Below, one piece after another: positions 1 through 11,037 of a DNA stretch of 64,000 nt. Position numbers and translations under genes: made by a program. The notes below the pieces were generated by a model. That model was given only the letters and a program-made list of their open reading frames with translations, had not been told where the DNA came from and searched no databases. Within the stretch, counting starts at the first letter, position 1; the number at the start of each line of letters is the position of its first letter. This DNA is from Icerya purchasi (taxonomy: Eukaryota; Arthropoda; Insecta; Hemiptera; Monophlebidae): positions 155,533,774 through 155,597,773 of the forward strand of contig CM077115.1 of assembly GCA_039619475.1 (NCBI GenBank), given 5' to 3'.

Positions 1-415
1 AAATTTTAATCCGGTCAGAAATCGATGACAGAAAAGAGACAAGAATAGGAACCACATTGGATGACGGTAAAGCTAAGATATAGGAAAAGCATTATAGGGA
101 GTAGGAAAATTCAGCTTTAATAATTAAACGTACAGGATATTACGTCCGGAGGAAAGACTGGAACATTCAAACCATAGTCAGGATCACAAACGAAGGGACT
201 GTCGCCAGAGTGCAAAGGACAATAAGCGGATGGGGAAAGAGCAAAACGATACGGTGAGGATGGGAGTAATATTATGATTGAATCGTAGACGGCAGATAGC
301 GATGATGAAAAAAACGTTTAATAGTAGGAAAATGATTGAACCAAGAACAGGAAGAGAAAGGTAAAATGAGTTAGGATTGGAAAAGGAGCGAGGATACACA
401 TCCAATCAATGTCTG
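1..415 (-). pseudogene. LINE-A copy, C-terminal end of pol (fragment)
   Basis: Read on the minus strand, this encodes the tail of an I-like LINE polyprotein downstream of RNase H: a stretch resembling DVYPRSFSNPNSFYL, then an RLRF segment, then FVCDPD-like residues where the Cys-His motif lies, and finally the SDR-type C-terminus near base 10-30. The same order is seen in better copies at 4.5 kb and 27.4 kb. Several frameshifts are needed. The 3' UTR and poly(A) would lie to the left of the window. The copy is 5'-truncated near base 415. It is a dead fragment of a non-LTR retrotransposon. Confidence 0.7.
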
Positions 416-420
416 ACGTG

Positions 421-2783
421 CATTCTTTGAATATGTGTTTTAGTCCATGATTATTTTTATGTAGTTAGTTATAGTGCGTAAACTTGTATTAGTATATATA
501 TATATTTATTTCATCTTGTAAAATGTTAATAATACTGGTTCATCACATTTCATTACAATCGTATTTTAAATTTAGAAGTGATAAACCGTTTCTTCGCTTT
601 TTCGTACATTTTTTATTTAATACTCACTCATCCTTGTATTTTTCTACCATTATTAATTGTAGTTTTAATATTTACTTCTGAAATCATGTTTATACAGTTA
701 TAAGTACTCGTAATTTCTCAGTTTTTTCAATTTTTAATGTTTAAATTTGTATCAGAACACTGGTCGCACAACATTGCGCATATGTGGTTTCACCTGTACA
801 TATTCCAAATATAACATATATTTGATATATTTGATTTTGAGCATTTATTAATTATTACTCGAAATTTTTATACAGTTTCAATACGAGGTAGTATAATATT
901 CACTGGAAAATTCTGGAACGAATCAGACGGTCGCGTTTATCACGCGGTAACACATATAAGTGTAGCAAGGGCAATCATTAAACTGCGCGCGGATAAACGA
1001 CATTCAAACATTTCTGTAATCGGAATATTCGTCTTTTCGGTGAGCTTTTTAGAAAATATCTTGAAAAGCATAAGCTTATCGTAATTACATGACGATTCGT
1101 GACTTAGCTTGCCGGCGAAGCGTACGTGAAAATCTTATAAATCATTTTCCGTAATAAATCCGCATCTAATCCGATTTCGAGTACTTACGCTTCAAAAGCA
1201 GAATTGCCCCTGATTCCAGTTGTTGCCCGGAATATTGTCTTAGCCGTGAAGGAGGAGACAAATTACACGCTCGATAGACAATTCGAATGATGCATCTCTC
1301 GGCGAAGAAGAATTATTCAATCTTAAAAGTGAATTTAATCTTTCCCGGAAAATCTCTCTCCGCTTCGCCATATGCAAAAGCAGATTTTCGGAAACGCGCT
1401 TGTACTGTTTCAGAGCATACGCATTATTGCCAGCGTATGAACTTCTCTTATCGGATAATATCGATTGCATTGTTCGCGCCGACACGGCCATCTGAATTTT
1501 CCGTACAATAACAAACCATTTAACAATCGGCTTTTGTGTATATTCGAAAAGTTTAACCGGCTATAAAACTAATTAGCCCCGGAAAAGTTTAAATTCAGGG
1601 GCGGGCGCGGTGGCCAACAGATACGCAGGAGATTACGCAGGAGATTACGCAGAAGATCTGTTGCAGCAGAAGGTGTGCAGTTGTTTCCCGCTGAATTATT
1701 ATAGGAAAAGTAAATATAGGCTCGTGCGACCATATAAAGTAACGGAAATCGGCTAATGGATAAGCGATGTCGGGACCGCAAAGCTGCGACGAAAGCGGAA
1801 ATAAAGAATAGGTATTCTCGGCAAAGGGTGGCAGTTCTAAGGAAAGCGGTGAGATATTAAAGAAAACAAATGTACAGATGGTGGTAAAGGTTATTATGAA
1901 ACGTCGAGCAGCAGCCTTTGGGCTGCGGCGAGGACGGAACGGAATCTGCCGAAAGCCGCCTGCTCCTTCTGGCGCGACTGTAACATGTGCCCTTAACTTT
2001 CGACTTCACCTTACGGAATTTTCAATATTTAAAATTGTTAATACGACACCGGCGATGGTAAAACTTTCTCCACTGCTCCCGCCCGGTCGTCACGGTAGCG
2101 GCTATTTAGAAAGAGCCCTATATAGTCGTAAACCGCCTCGTTTATCTGCTCCTTGTTACCCGATACAGTTAAAGGGCTTCTCAATTTCTAACAATGCCGC
2201 ACGCGCAACACTAATAATTGGTAATACGATTCTAATTTAACTAATTAATTTGGCGAATTCTTCCGCGTACTACTGTGCTCCGCCCCCCATCCCCCGGGGC
2301 CTGACGAGCAGAGAGAATCGTTTGCAGATGAGAGTACTTTTCGCCAATACGGTTGAATCCCTCTATTCGAACAACCGCGCTGCTTTGCTCGCGTTTAGTC
2401 TTCTGCTTTCATTTGCCATACGGAGAAAGAAGGACAAAAAAAATCCGCATAATATTTTTGGCCCTTGACACGAAAGAACGCAAATGAATTGTTGACAAGA
2501 AAAATGGTTAAATGGCTACTATTATTATTATTCTAAAAAAAAAAAAAGATTAATAAATAAACGAATTAAAAATAAAAACCCAGTCTCGATGACGTTCTTT
2601 TTTTCTTTTTTCTCGCGCTACGTAAAATTTTTCGGTTTTTATCATTTTTTAACTGTATGTTAAATCGTAGCTGTTTTTAATGTTCCGGCTCTAGGCCGTC
2701 TACAATATCGTTGTAAAGTCTTTAATAAAATCGTGTTGATGTGATAATTTTAATTTTAGATCAGTTTTTACTTTTACGCCACA
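421..2783. other. No recognised gene; single-copy-looking DNA
   Basis: I see no recognisable coding domain here. About 900-2470 is richer in GC than the surrounding DNA and carries short open frames, the longest at 1878-2240 plus strand (120 codons, low complexity, no recognisable motif). A 12-bp unit ACGCAGGAGATT is repeated about three times at 1623-1657. A hAT-like end (CAGGGGCGG) lies at 1596 but has no partner. AATAAA-type hexamers near 2720 are expected by chance at this base composition. An exon or regulatory element cannot be excluded. Confidence 0.4.
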
Positions 2784-2799
2784 GATTGTCAGCGTACTA

Positions 2800-4170
2800 T
2801 TTTTTTATTTTTATTTTATTTATTTATTTTTAACATATAAAGCTTTAATTTGGTTAGCGGCGGAAACCATCCAATTAATTTTTTGGTTTCCTCCCCTTCA
2901 CATTGCACAATTCTTAATCTTATGATCAAAGATGTACGGAAATTAATATAAACAACTACAAAAAAAAAGGTAAACGCGGATACAGGTATATTACAAGGAG
3001 CGGTTTTAAGCCCATATTTATGGAATATACTGTTTGCACAAATATATGTAAGTTAGAATTACCGAACGATGTTAAAATTATAACATTTGTAGATGATTTA
3101 GCAATTATAGTAGCAGATAGAAATACAGAAAAGTTAGAAAACAAAATAGCACAATGGTGTATAAGAATATAAAAGAGTCACTGGAAATATATAATCTAAA
3201 TATGAGAGCAAAACAAATTTGATGATATTCAACAGCAGAAAAATCAACATGAACTTAAATAAATACGGACTACAGATCATCACAGTAAAGGACCAAGTAA
3301 AATACCTTGGAGTACTGATAGATAAAAACCTTAAATTTTACACAATCACTGCAAGTGCATAAATGAAAAAATTGCGAAATTTATTAATATATTCACAAAG
3401 CTGTTTAACAATAACAATCAGATGAATTACAAAAAAGGGAATAATATTATACGAAACAGTGATATTATTTAATCTATTATATAGTAGTATTATTTATAAG
3501 GATATGCTAAAGTTCAATAAATTTCAAAAATTTTTAGCAAGCATACATAGAATACCATAACAATAAAACTAATCAAAGCTTACAAAACAATAAATTTTAC
3601 AGATGCATTAGTCATAGCTGCCATATTCATACTTAGAAATATAAATACATATCACAGTATTTGAAATTAAAAATGAATTAAAGGTAGGACAAACTTTCGA
3701 AAAAATCACATACATAAACAAAAAATATAGGGTAGAAAATAAAATAATAACAGACAGACAATTCAAAAAATTTACCATAGAAGAATATGTAGAGAAGCTG
3801 GAAGCAATGTGAACGAATCATAGTGGAATAACGAAAGGTTTTTTCCCAACATTCAAGCAGAGATTAAACAACAATTATTACACGCCAAATTTCTTCAATG
3901 TACAATTTATATCAGGCTATGGGAATTTCAAAATATATCTGAAAAGATTCAAGATAGCAGAAATGGAAAATTGCATTAGATGCAATGAGCAGGTGCTGCA
4001 GCATAGACTGAATGGATGTAACATTTTAAATATGGAGATCGCGGAGGACTGTGGAGAATTGGTGATGGAAAAAATAAACATATTCAATAATTTGGCCAAA
4101 AAGGAATTGCAATACAGAAAATACAATATCAATTTATATTAATATTATAATATGTTAAGATAAGATTAAG
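2800..4170. mobile_element. Degraded LINE-B insertion flanked by a 16-bp target duplication
   Basis: The 16-bp sequence at 2784-2799 (GATTGTCAGCGTACTA) recurs at 4171-4186 with one mismatch. Directly after the left copy comes a T-rich tract (2800-2838) that looks like a poly(A) tail read backwards. The right part (from about 2975) is an RT gene read forwards with no poly(A) at its 3' side. A minus-strand tail joined to a plus-strand body between target duplications is the pattern expected for a 5'-inverted (twin-primed) LINE insertion. The 2840-2970 spacer could not be matched to the LINE-B 3' UTR, so the block may instead be composite. Confidence 0.55.
2975..4142 (+). pseudogene. LINE-B (R1-like) reverse transcriptase, C-terminal half, degraded
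   Basis: Translation in several frames matches the intact copy at 12.5-13.7 kb along its length. First comes a GILQGAVLSPYLWNILF-type RT motif near 2985-3040. Next is an F-V-D-D catalytic motif near 3085-3100. A YLGV-type motif follows near 3300-3320, then the R1-like tail with NVQFISG near 3895-3915 and a Cys..Cys..His..Cys remnant near 3970-4020. Stop codons and indels break every frame. The RT would have copied element RNA at the insertion site, and this copy cannot be active. Confidence 0.75.
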
Positions 4171-4291
4171 GATTGCCAGCGTACTAGTTGATTATAATAG
4201 TTTACATTGCCGTCTATTTTCTTTATTTCGACGAATTTTCGTGATATGAATAAAACAGATTGCGGGGATGATATGACTTTTCTTTGTTTCA

Positions 4292-4292
4292 C

Positions 4293-4326
<34 letters not shown>
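4292..4326. repeat. (ATT)n microsatellite
   Basis: About eleven uninterrupted ATT units lie between the LINE-B target duplication and the next LINE-A copy. Confidence 0.9.
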
Positions 4327-4439
4327 AAAGCATAAGATTGATCATCTTGAGACAACGACAGTTTTAAAACACAACATAGCTAATGGGTTTTCCTTTAATT
4401 ACTACTTTTTGGTTTTCTAAAATTTTAATCCCGTGCTGT

Positions 4440-5245
4440 CTCCTTTATTTCCTCTTCAAGAGGGATCTGTAAGTTTCTCATTATTACTGATTCCAAATCC
4501 GTGCTGCAAGCTATCTCTTCTCCTCCTTTCCACTCGACTAGTGATATCATTCTTTCTGTTCGTGCCTCTATCTCCAACTTGCGCTTAGCACGTTCTATCC
4601 TTATTGACTTTTTATGGGTTCCTGGCCACTCTGGCATTGAGGACAACGAAGCAGCTGACTTAATAGCTCGCTCAGCGTCTCTCAATGGTCCATTCCTTTC
4701 GCATTTTCCTGCCTCAGACATCCTTTTCCTTTCCGCAAGTCTCCATACCAGACTGTGGGTTGACATCTACCCTTCCTTTTTTGCCAATCGCTCCTCCTTC
4801 TACCTCCTCCTACAGCCTACTCCCAATTCACAGCCTTGGTACCAATTTCTTCCTTTTTCTCGGCGCTCAACTATTGTTTCTTTAATCAGACTGAGACTTG
4901 GCCATTCCCTCCATCCCTTTTTTCGTTTTTCTCTTTCACCTTCTCCCTTTTGCCCTCTCCACTCAACTGATCCTCCCTTTATATGTGACCCCAACCATAT
5001 CCTTTTCGAATGCTCTGCTCTTTTTCCTCAGTGCTCTCATCTATACGCCGAACTGTTGGCGTTAGATCTTCCTACCCCTTTCAATGCTTCCTTTATCCTT
5101 TCCTTCCCATCTCCAGCCGTTATTCCCCTCCTTCTTTCCTTTATACTTTCTATCTCCGATCGCTTCAGAATCTGAGTAGGTGATCTAGGTCCATGTAGTT
5201 GGGTCAGTGTTAACACCGAGCCCATTTATAAAAAAAAAAAAAATT
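4440..5245 (+). pseudogene. LINE-A copy: RNase H end and Cys-His tail, 3' end with poly(A)
   Basis: An uninterrupted frame runs from 4501 to 5175 (224 codons), but the true start is lost because the element is 5'-truncated near 4440. Visible in order are an RNase H segment (DFLWVPGHSGIEDN, residues about 37-50 of the open frame), a DIYPSFFANRSSFYL stretch, an LRLGHS motif, the Cys-His motif ICDPNHILFECS (residues about 161-172), the NASFILSFPSP stretch and a C-terminal SDRFRI. RNase H in such elements removes element RNA during reverse transcription. A short 3' UTR leads to a poly(A) tract at 5231-5243. The frame is intact but lacks the RT. Confidence 0.85.
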
Positions 5246-5299
5246 TAATCGGCATATTATTACGATTTAACGCTGTTGCGAATAAATATATATTTGCGC

Positions 5300-6330
5300 C
5301 TTCTCTGTAATTCTCCCTTTTTTCTCCTTTAGCTTAGTCGATCTCTGCCATAAAGTTTCTTTTTTACTTTCACTTTCGAAATCCCTTCCTCGAGAAATAA
5401 TTCAACAGGAATTCTACAGCACTATCAATTTCACAATTCCCATCGCATGTAAACCCATCTTTACGGATGGCTCTAGGGGACCATCTCATGGTGTTGGAGC
5501 TTCTTTTATCCTTCCGGATTTCAACTGAATCATTTCGTCTTCCTTCTTTCTGTTCCATCTTTATAAACGAATTAATAATCATCCTATTATCTTCATTTCT
5601 TCCAGTCGTCGATTTTCTTATTATTTGATTATATCAGACTCCATGAGTGTTCTATCAGTTCCCCTTTTCCTGATCACGCTTCCGATTTCATCATTCTTCG
5701 CATACGCTGTCTTGTCCACTTTTTTTCTTCTCACTACTCTATCCGTGTTGGATTTGCTGTGGGTTCGCAGCCATATCGGAATTAAAGGTAATGAGATGGC
5801 GGATTCCTTGGCTCAAGTTGCTACTTCCTCTCGCTCCTTTTTTGAAAAAAAAGTCCCATCCCTTAATTTGAATTCCCTATGCACTAAGTTCCATTTCAAA
5901 CTTTGGTCAGATGTTTACCCCTGTTCCTTTCGTAACGATCAATCCGTCTTCCTTCCAATCCTTGGTTCTTCGAGTTTTCTTCACTTCCCCGTTCTTCTGT
6001 CACTTCTATGATTCGTTTGCGTTTTGGCCATTCTGCTCTCCCTTCCTCTCGTTTTCACTATTCCCTTGTGGTTTGTGACGCCAATCACATCTTTTTCGAT
6101 GGTTCATTCCTTTCTGTCGAACGTTTTATTTTATATTCTTGTCTGCTGAAACTCAACCTGCTCCTTATTGTGCATCTTGTATTTTGTCCTTCCCGTCGCC
6201 TTCCATAATTTCATCCATTGGTTCTTTTATACTGTCTATATCTGACCGTATCAAAATCTAACTGACGGCTCTTTTCTTTCTTGTTGGTTCTGGGTGCAGG
6301 TCCTTAGCTGGCACGCCCAAGGGAAAAAAA
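5300..6330 (+). pseudogene. LINE-A copy, RNase H to 3' end, frameshifted
   Basis: This is a second forward LINE-A fragment right after the first. Recognisable pieces are FTDGSRG and GVGASFILPDF (RNase H start, about 5460-5525), LLWVRSHIGIKGNEMADSLA (about 5750-5810), LWSDVYPCSF (about 5900-5935), IRLRFGHSALPS (about 6010-6045), VVCDANHIFFDGS (about 6070-6105) and ISDRIKI before the stop near 6260. Several frameshifts separate them. The 3' UTR ends GGCACGCCCAAGGG followed by A's (6310-6333), matching the 3' ends of other LINE-A copies. Confidence 0.8.
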
Positions 6331-6609
6331 AAAGTAGCATTATACAATTAATATTAATTATTACCTTTTTTTTTTGATCAGAAAGAGGGATTATACCATT
6401 AAACTGAAACAAACAACCTAAATAATGAAAACGATGTAAAAAAAACAAAGAGTATGTGCTTTAGAAATTTAATTTTTTTTGTTTTCGCGACATTCAAATT
6501 TTTCGCTAGAAAACATGCTTTTAAAATATTTATAGATTCGTTTCTTCGTTAAGAAATGCGCGAATTTCCCCAACTTCCATAAATTGCTTTTAATATTTGG
6601 CGGCGAAAA

Positions 6610-6735
6610 TAAGAATGCGATCGCGATAGTCTAGTAGTTAAACGCTCGATTATTGAGATAGTAATCTTAAGTTCGATTTCCAGCGACGGCTAAAGAATAT
6701 ATTGATTTAATAATGCAGGGTCAAAAAAAAAAAAG
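6610..6735 (+). repeat. tRNA-derived SINE-like repeat
   Basis: The head resembles a tRNA gene. An A-box-like TAGTCTAGTAGTT lies at about 6627-6639 and a B-box-like AGTTCGATTTCC at about 6670-6681, with spacing suited to an internal Pol III promoter. A poly(A) tract at 6723-6734 closes it. No cloverleaf with a proper anticodon arm is convincing, so this is a SINE or tRNA pseudogene and not a working tRNA. Confidence 0.5.
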
Positions 6736-6829
6736 TTTATTATTTATTATTTATTTATTTAAATTTACGCGCCACGAACAACAACTATCGACTAACGGCA
6801 CGGATAAATATAGATGTATGTGTTAAGTA

Positions 6830-7600
6830 AACGGAATTTATATTGCGTAGTATTTGCATGGTGCAGGAAACTGATTAGGTTTGAAAGGATAGTAGGGTCG
6901 TCATCAGAGAGGATATTAGACACAATGAGGAGGGAAGATTATATGTTAATCTAATCGAACTGAGGACATTCTGTAAGGATATGGAGAACAGAAAGATCAG
7001 AGTTACAAATGGTGCAGATTGGATGCAGTAGGTAACCATATGTCCCAGTCGGAGTCTGGTAACGATTACATCGTCTCTTCTTCAGCTCAGGTGAGTCTTC
7101 CATGGTCCGTCATTCTGCTTAATTTAGCGAAGTTTACTTGAACACGGGATGGCCAGCCATCGTTGGTTCCATAGTGTGCCCAAAGCCAATTTTAGGTAGC
7201 GAACGAAGAGTCTGAAGCTGGTACTCCGGAGAGTCTGGAACAGAGAGAATCGCTGCGGCTTCTTTGGCTGCTCTGTCGGCCAACTCATTTCCAGGAATTC
7301 CCGAAAGACTTGGAATCCGGAAGAATGATATCGCGCGAGGTGAGACAAATACACCTGTAATTTGACTATTTCCTTCGCAGTGAGGTGTTGTTTATCACTG
7401 CAAACATCGGATATGGAATTTAAAGCCGCAACAGAGTCAGAACAGATTACTACTGAATTATTGCCTGTTGTTTCCTGGTTCAAAAAGAACTGAAGTGCTA
7501 GGAATATTGCGTAAAGCTCAGCCGAAAGGACGGGAAAGAATTCAGAAAGTAAGTACTGTATTAGCACGGCATTTCCTTTTATCACCGAACACCCTACGAA
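6830..7600 (-). pseudogene. I-like LINE: RNase H and Cys-His C-terminus (second family)
   Basis: On the minus strand, an open stretch (7124-7585) reads VLSAELYAIFLAL, then VVICSDSVAAL (RNase H acidic and Ser residues). After a frameshift come GNELADRAAKEAA (about 7270-7300) and an LTRLRLGH segment, then PICTIC...LHILTECP near 6950-6990, the tail zinc-knuckle-like motif. Sequence and spacing differ from LINE-A, so this is another I-type lineage. Frameshifts and in-frame stops make it non-functional. A related RNase H fragment lies at 35.8-36.5 kb. Confidence 0.75.
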
Positions 7601-7657
7601 AGATTATTCCATCCTGTTAAAATAAAAAAAATGTTGTCTTATCGCTTTTCCAACAAT

Positions 7658-8085
7658 GTTTTATTTTTATTTTATTTATTTTTTCTTGTTCGGTACGCTA
7701 ACGAAGCCAAGGAATCTAAATAATAGCTAGAAAAACAAGAAAACATAACATATCAAATTTTAATCTGGTGCGGGATAGAATGAATGAAAGAAGCTAGAAT
7801 AGGAACAGTTGATAAAGAAGGGAACGAGAGAACAAAAGTATCATTATATAGAGTAGGAAGACCAAGGTGCAAAAGCTGTTGAGAATATAAGAGGAAACAT
7901 TTGAAAAAAATATGATTGAAATCACACGGATAAAAGAGGACATCGCGGGGAATCGGCTAGGGAAAAACGAAAAAGTGGCGAAGGGGGAGAAAGCTGTGAC
8001 CGAAACGAAGACGACATACGGTAGTGATCAGGGAACGACAAAGAGAAGGAGGAAATTTGTCTAACCAGCTGACGAGAAGAGGTAA
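7658..8085 (-). pseudogene. LINE-A copy, C-terminal tail and 3' end
   Basis: Minus-strand frames give LRFGHSFLP (about 8000-8030), CDFNHIFFKC (about 7900-7930), VLSFPSLSTVPILASF (about 7800-7850) and the terminal residues near 7755. These are the LINE-A signature blocks after RNase H. The 3' UTR ends TTAGCGTACCGAAC followed by an A-rich tail (plus-strand T-rich 7658-7684). The copy is a short 5'-truncated remnant. Confidence 0.7.
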
Positions 8086-8089
8086 CTGC

Positions 8090-9495
8090 TGAACGTTACG
8101 GTTTTATTATTAATAAGTACAATTTAACCATCGCGTTATTGTTATATTTTTCGATTTAACTAATGCGGAAGGACACTAGCTGGTACAGTGCCGCGGACAG
8201 GCGATATTATTGGCATTGACATTAAAACAACTTCGGCCATTACTGCAAACGCAAAAGTACTATGCCTTTAAGGTTGATCGCATAGACTGATTTATCTGGA
8301 AGCAATTCTAATTGTTCCGACGACGACAAGCACGTTTCTATCAGTAACGAAACTGAAAACGACGATGCGCGAAAAACCGGAAAACCTCGAAAGGGAAAAA
8401 GCAATTTGAAAAATCGTGGACGATTATCGTACGTAAAAACCCCCTACACATATCGATGATGATGAAGAGTATATCCTTAATAATTCTAACATTATAAATA
8501 ACTGGAGTATTAATCTGATAAAACGACTAGCGGGTGTGATAGAAAATTCCTCCTATTGCACTTAAAGGTAAAACAGATTATGCATAAGACTGTTCCAAAG
8601 GAATATTTAAATCGAATTTAAACGTCGATTTTTCTACACCGAAAATACGAGATCGCCTTTTAAAGTATTTCAAAAATAAAAAATTACTCTTCTTACATGC
8701 ATACGACAAATAACGGAAAAAATATTAAAACGGTTCTTCGCAGCTCCTAATAGATTTAAATACTAACCATATCTGGGAATCGTTGAAATATTAAAGTGCT
8801 TTTGAATCAGTTACACAATTCCGTAAGAGAATAATCTACGCATCGTTCCGCTTTCTCGCTGTTTTCTAATGTATTTTCAACACAATTGGAAATAAGTGAT
8901 ATTATAAAAATCAAAACAACTGCCCTATTTTATAATGTTTTTATGGGGTATAAATCCGAGAATTTTCTAATGTACTAGTTCAAATGTGAAGCTTACGGGC
9001 ACCTCTATTTAAATTGCGGGGTCTAGAATACCTGTCTGAAAGCTCATTTCACAAAAGAGCCGAATAATATGAAACGTAAAAATCGTTCTGACGAGCAGTT
9101 GGTTAAAATTCTAAACATTGCGTCCTATTTTTACAAAAGTTTTAGATAATAAACTTCAATTAATAGATACATCTAAAATTACATACGGTCCTAGTAATAT
9201 ATACACATATGTATGTATCATATATATATTAATCAAATTGAGTCAAGGAGTAAAAAAAATCACTTTCAAAGATCCTATATGCCGTTATAATCATCCTTCT
9301 CTAACAGCAGACACCGCATTTAATTTGCTCAAATATTACAGTTATTTAAAGATATAAATGTAAAAATTGTTTTAAACACAATTAAAAGTATGTCCGTAAA
9401 AATTACTAACAACTCCTTCACGAAATTAATAATCGACACACGATTATTTTAGTATTCCTTTTTGACAATTGAATCACATAAAAACGAACACAAAT
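8090..9495. other. No recognised feature
   Basis: I see no domain, RNA gene or clear repeat boundary. A short open frame at 9118-9357 is AT-driven and has no recognisable motif. Confidence 0.4.
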
Positions 9496-9500
9496 GTTTA

Positions 9501-9630
9501 TATAATATAGTGATTCAAAACAAATACAAATATAACAAACAAATTAAGTATAAAAAGCGTTTCTAAGCAATCGTTTTATACTTAATTTGTTTTTGTTATA
9601 CTTGTATTTGTTTTAAATCAATATATTCTA
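9501..9630. repeat. Long hairpin (inverted repeat with about 60-bp arms)
   Basis: The left arm at 9501-9559 and right arm at 9572-9630 are reverse complements over nearly their whole length. The core AAATTAAGTATAAAA pairs with TTTTATACTTAATTT, and the CAAATACAA...TATAACAA stretch also pairs. A loop of about 12 bases separates them. Size and symmetry suit a small MITE or a hairpin-forming transcript. No target duplication was identified. Confidence 0.7.
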
Positions 9631-9981
9631 TAATTAACAAACAGGATGGCGCGAAAGATTCTTTATTAAAAATGTTTATATTGCGGGGAAAGAAATATGG
9701 AAAATACACTATGTGTAATGGCTTAATGTTAATAAGAATTATTCGTTTTATATTCCGCTAATAATTATTAAACCTTTTATTTATTAATTTATCGATTTCG
9801 GTTATTATAACGCCGTTAGTTGTAAATAAGGTTTTCTTTAAAAACAGAACCTTCCGACAGTACCATTCGCGCTATGTCGAATTTTGGTTTTGTTTCCGGC
9901 AATTACAAATTGGATCATTTTCAATAAAGCTATAAACACACTACTGTCACTTCACGTGAACTCATTTATTATCGAATCGTT

Positions 9982-10385
9982 TCATCCCATGTCCCTATCG
10001 TGACCATGATCTGTCACCCGATTGATCAGACTGCGCCAACACTTCCGATCCCTTGCGATGTGTACACAATCCTGAAAGGTACGACCAGCAGCTTTGCACA
10101 CTGCGTCCGACCATCTAGTCGGCGCACGACCTCGACTTCTTCTTCCGTTGACCTTTCTTTGAATGAGCAGCATTTCCAAATTGTCCGCTCTGATAACATG
10201 ACCGAAATACCGCAGTATCCTGCAGAGCACTACAAATGATAGCCTCTTCGACCAGGTCTCCGCACCATATAAAAACACTGAGAAGACGAGAGAGTTCATT
10301 AGCCGTTTACTAGCAGCGGAGTCAGTCCATATTCTTTTTAAACAGCTCATTGCGTTGCGTGTAATCTGTGCTCAGTGGCGTATCT
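9982..10385 (-). pseudogene. RTE-like endonuclease-RT, C-terminal fragment with internal deletion
   Basis: The minus-strand frame begins with CLKRIWTDSAASKRL, runs into FLYGAETW (the thumb-region motif common to insect RTE-like pols), then skips directly to RILRYFGHVIRADNLE and GRRSRGRAPTRW, ending DRDMG before the stop at 9982. In related elements some 60-70 residues lie between the GAETW and LRYFGH motifs, so that part has been deleted. It is a 5'-truncated, dead LINE fragment. Confidence 0.8.
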
Positions 10386-10576
10386 AGCGCACCATGAACG
10401 TGAACTCATACATTCTTCTAAAAGCAAACTTCGCGTGATGTCACATTTACGATCGCACTTCTAGCACACGCTTTATCGATATTTCATTATCATTATACAT
10501 CAGCAGCTTCTTTTTTATCTACTTTAATATTGTACTATTGTTTGTTTTTATCGTGTTTTTTCCCCCGTATTTCATT

Positions 10577-10890
10577 GTTTGCCAATACTTTGAAAAATAT
10601 ACTAATTCTGGGTAGCGATGTAATTAAAAAAAATAATGATATTTATCTTAGTAGTTCTGGCACAGTCCATCTTCAGTTAGAAAAAAAAGAAGACAAAATG
10701 AAAGCAGACTGATGTGTAACAGGTGGAATCTAAAAACACACCGTTATACATGGTTCTCGGTCTGTTTTGATTTTGTTTTCTTTTTGTTTCTAGCTGAAGA
10801 TGGGCTTGCCAGAATTGCTAAGATAAGTATTATTTTTAATTGTATTAGAATTAATACATTTTTATTTTTCTAGCTATTGGCGAACGTTAA
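10577..10890. repeat. Long imperfect inverted repeat (about 150-bp arms)
   Basis: Paired blocks nest symmetrically around a loop near 10727-10740. GTTTGCCAATAC (10578) pairs with CTATTGGCGAAC (about 10875), ATCTTAGTAGTTCTGG (about 10644) with CCAGAATTGCTAAGAT (about 10810), CCATCTTCAGTTAG (about 10668) with CTAGCTGAAGATGG (about 10790), and ATGTGTAAC with GTTATACAT at the top. Substitutions and small indels are spread over both arms, so it is old. It could be a MITE or a long-hairpin RNA locus; no coding capacity is evident. Confidence 0.6.
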
Positions 10891-11037
10891 AGAACATAAA
10901 ATTCCGACATATTTTTGTTAAAAATATTCGGGATCCCAAAGAACCTCTCCTGAATTGAAATATAAAAAGCATAAACACAAAAACATATTAAACTGGCATC
11001 AGTGTAATTTGAGAGTCGTTAAAAATTTTTCTTTTTT

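Noticed and set aside
1878..2240. 120-codon ORF, plus strand
   Set aside because: Basic, low-complexity, motif-free peptide in a region with many overlapping short frames; no evidence of coding.
1596..2294. Possible hAT element between CAGGGGCGG and GGGGCCTG
   Set aside because: The end similarity is only G-richness, and flanking 8-mers do not match.
10373..10387. hAT-like terminus CAGTGGCGTATCTAG
   Set aside because: No inverted partner or 8-bp duplication was found within several kb.
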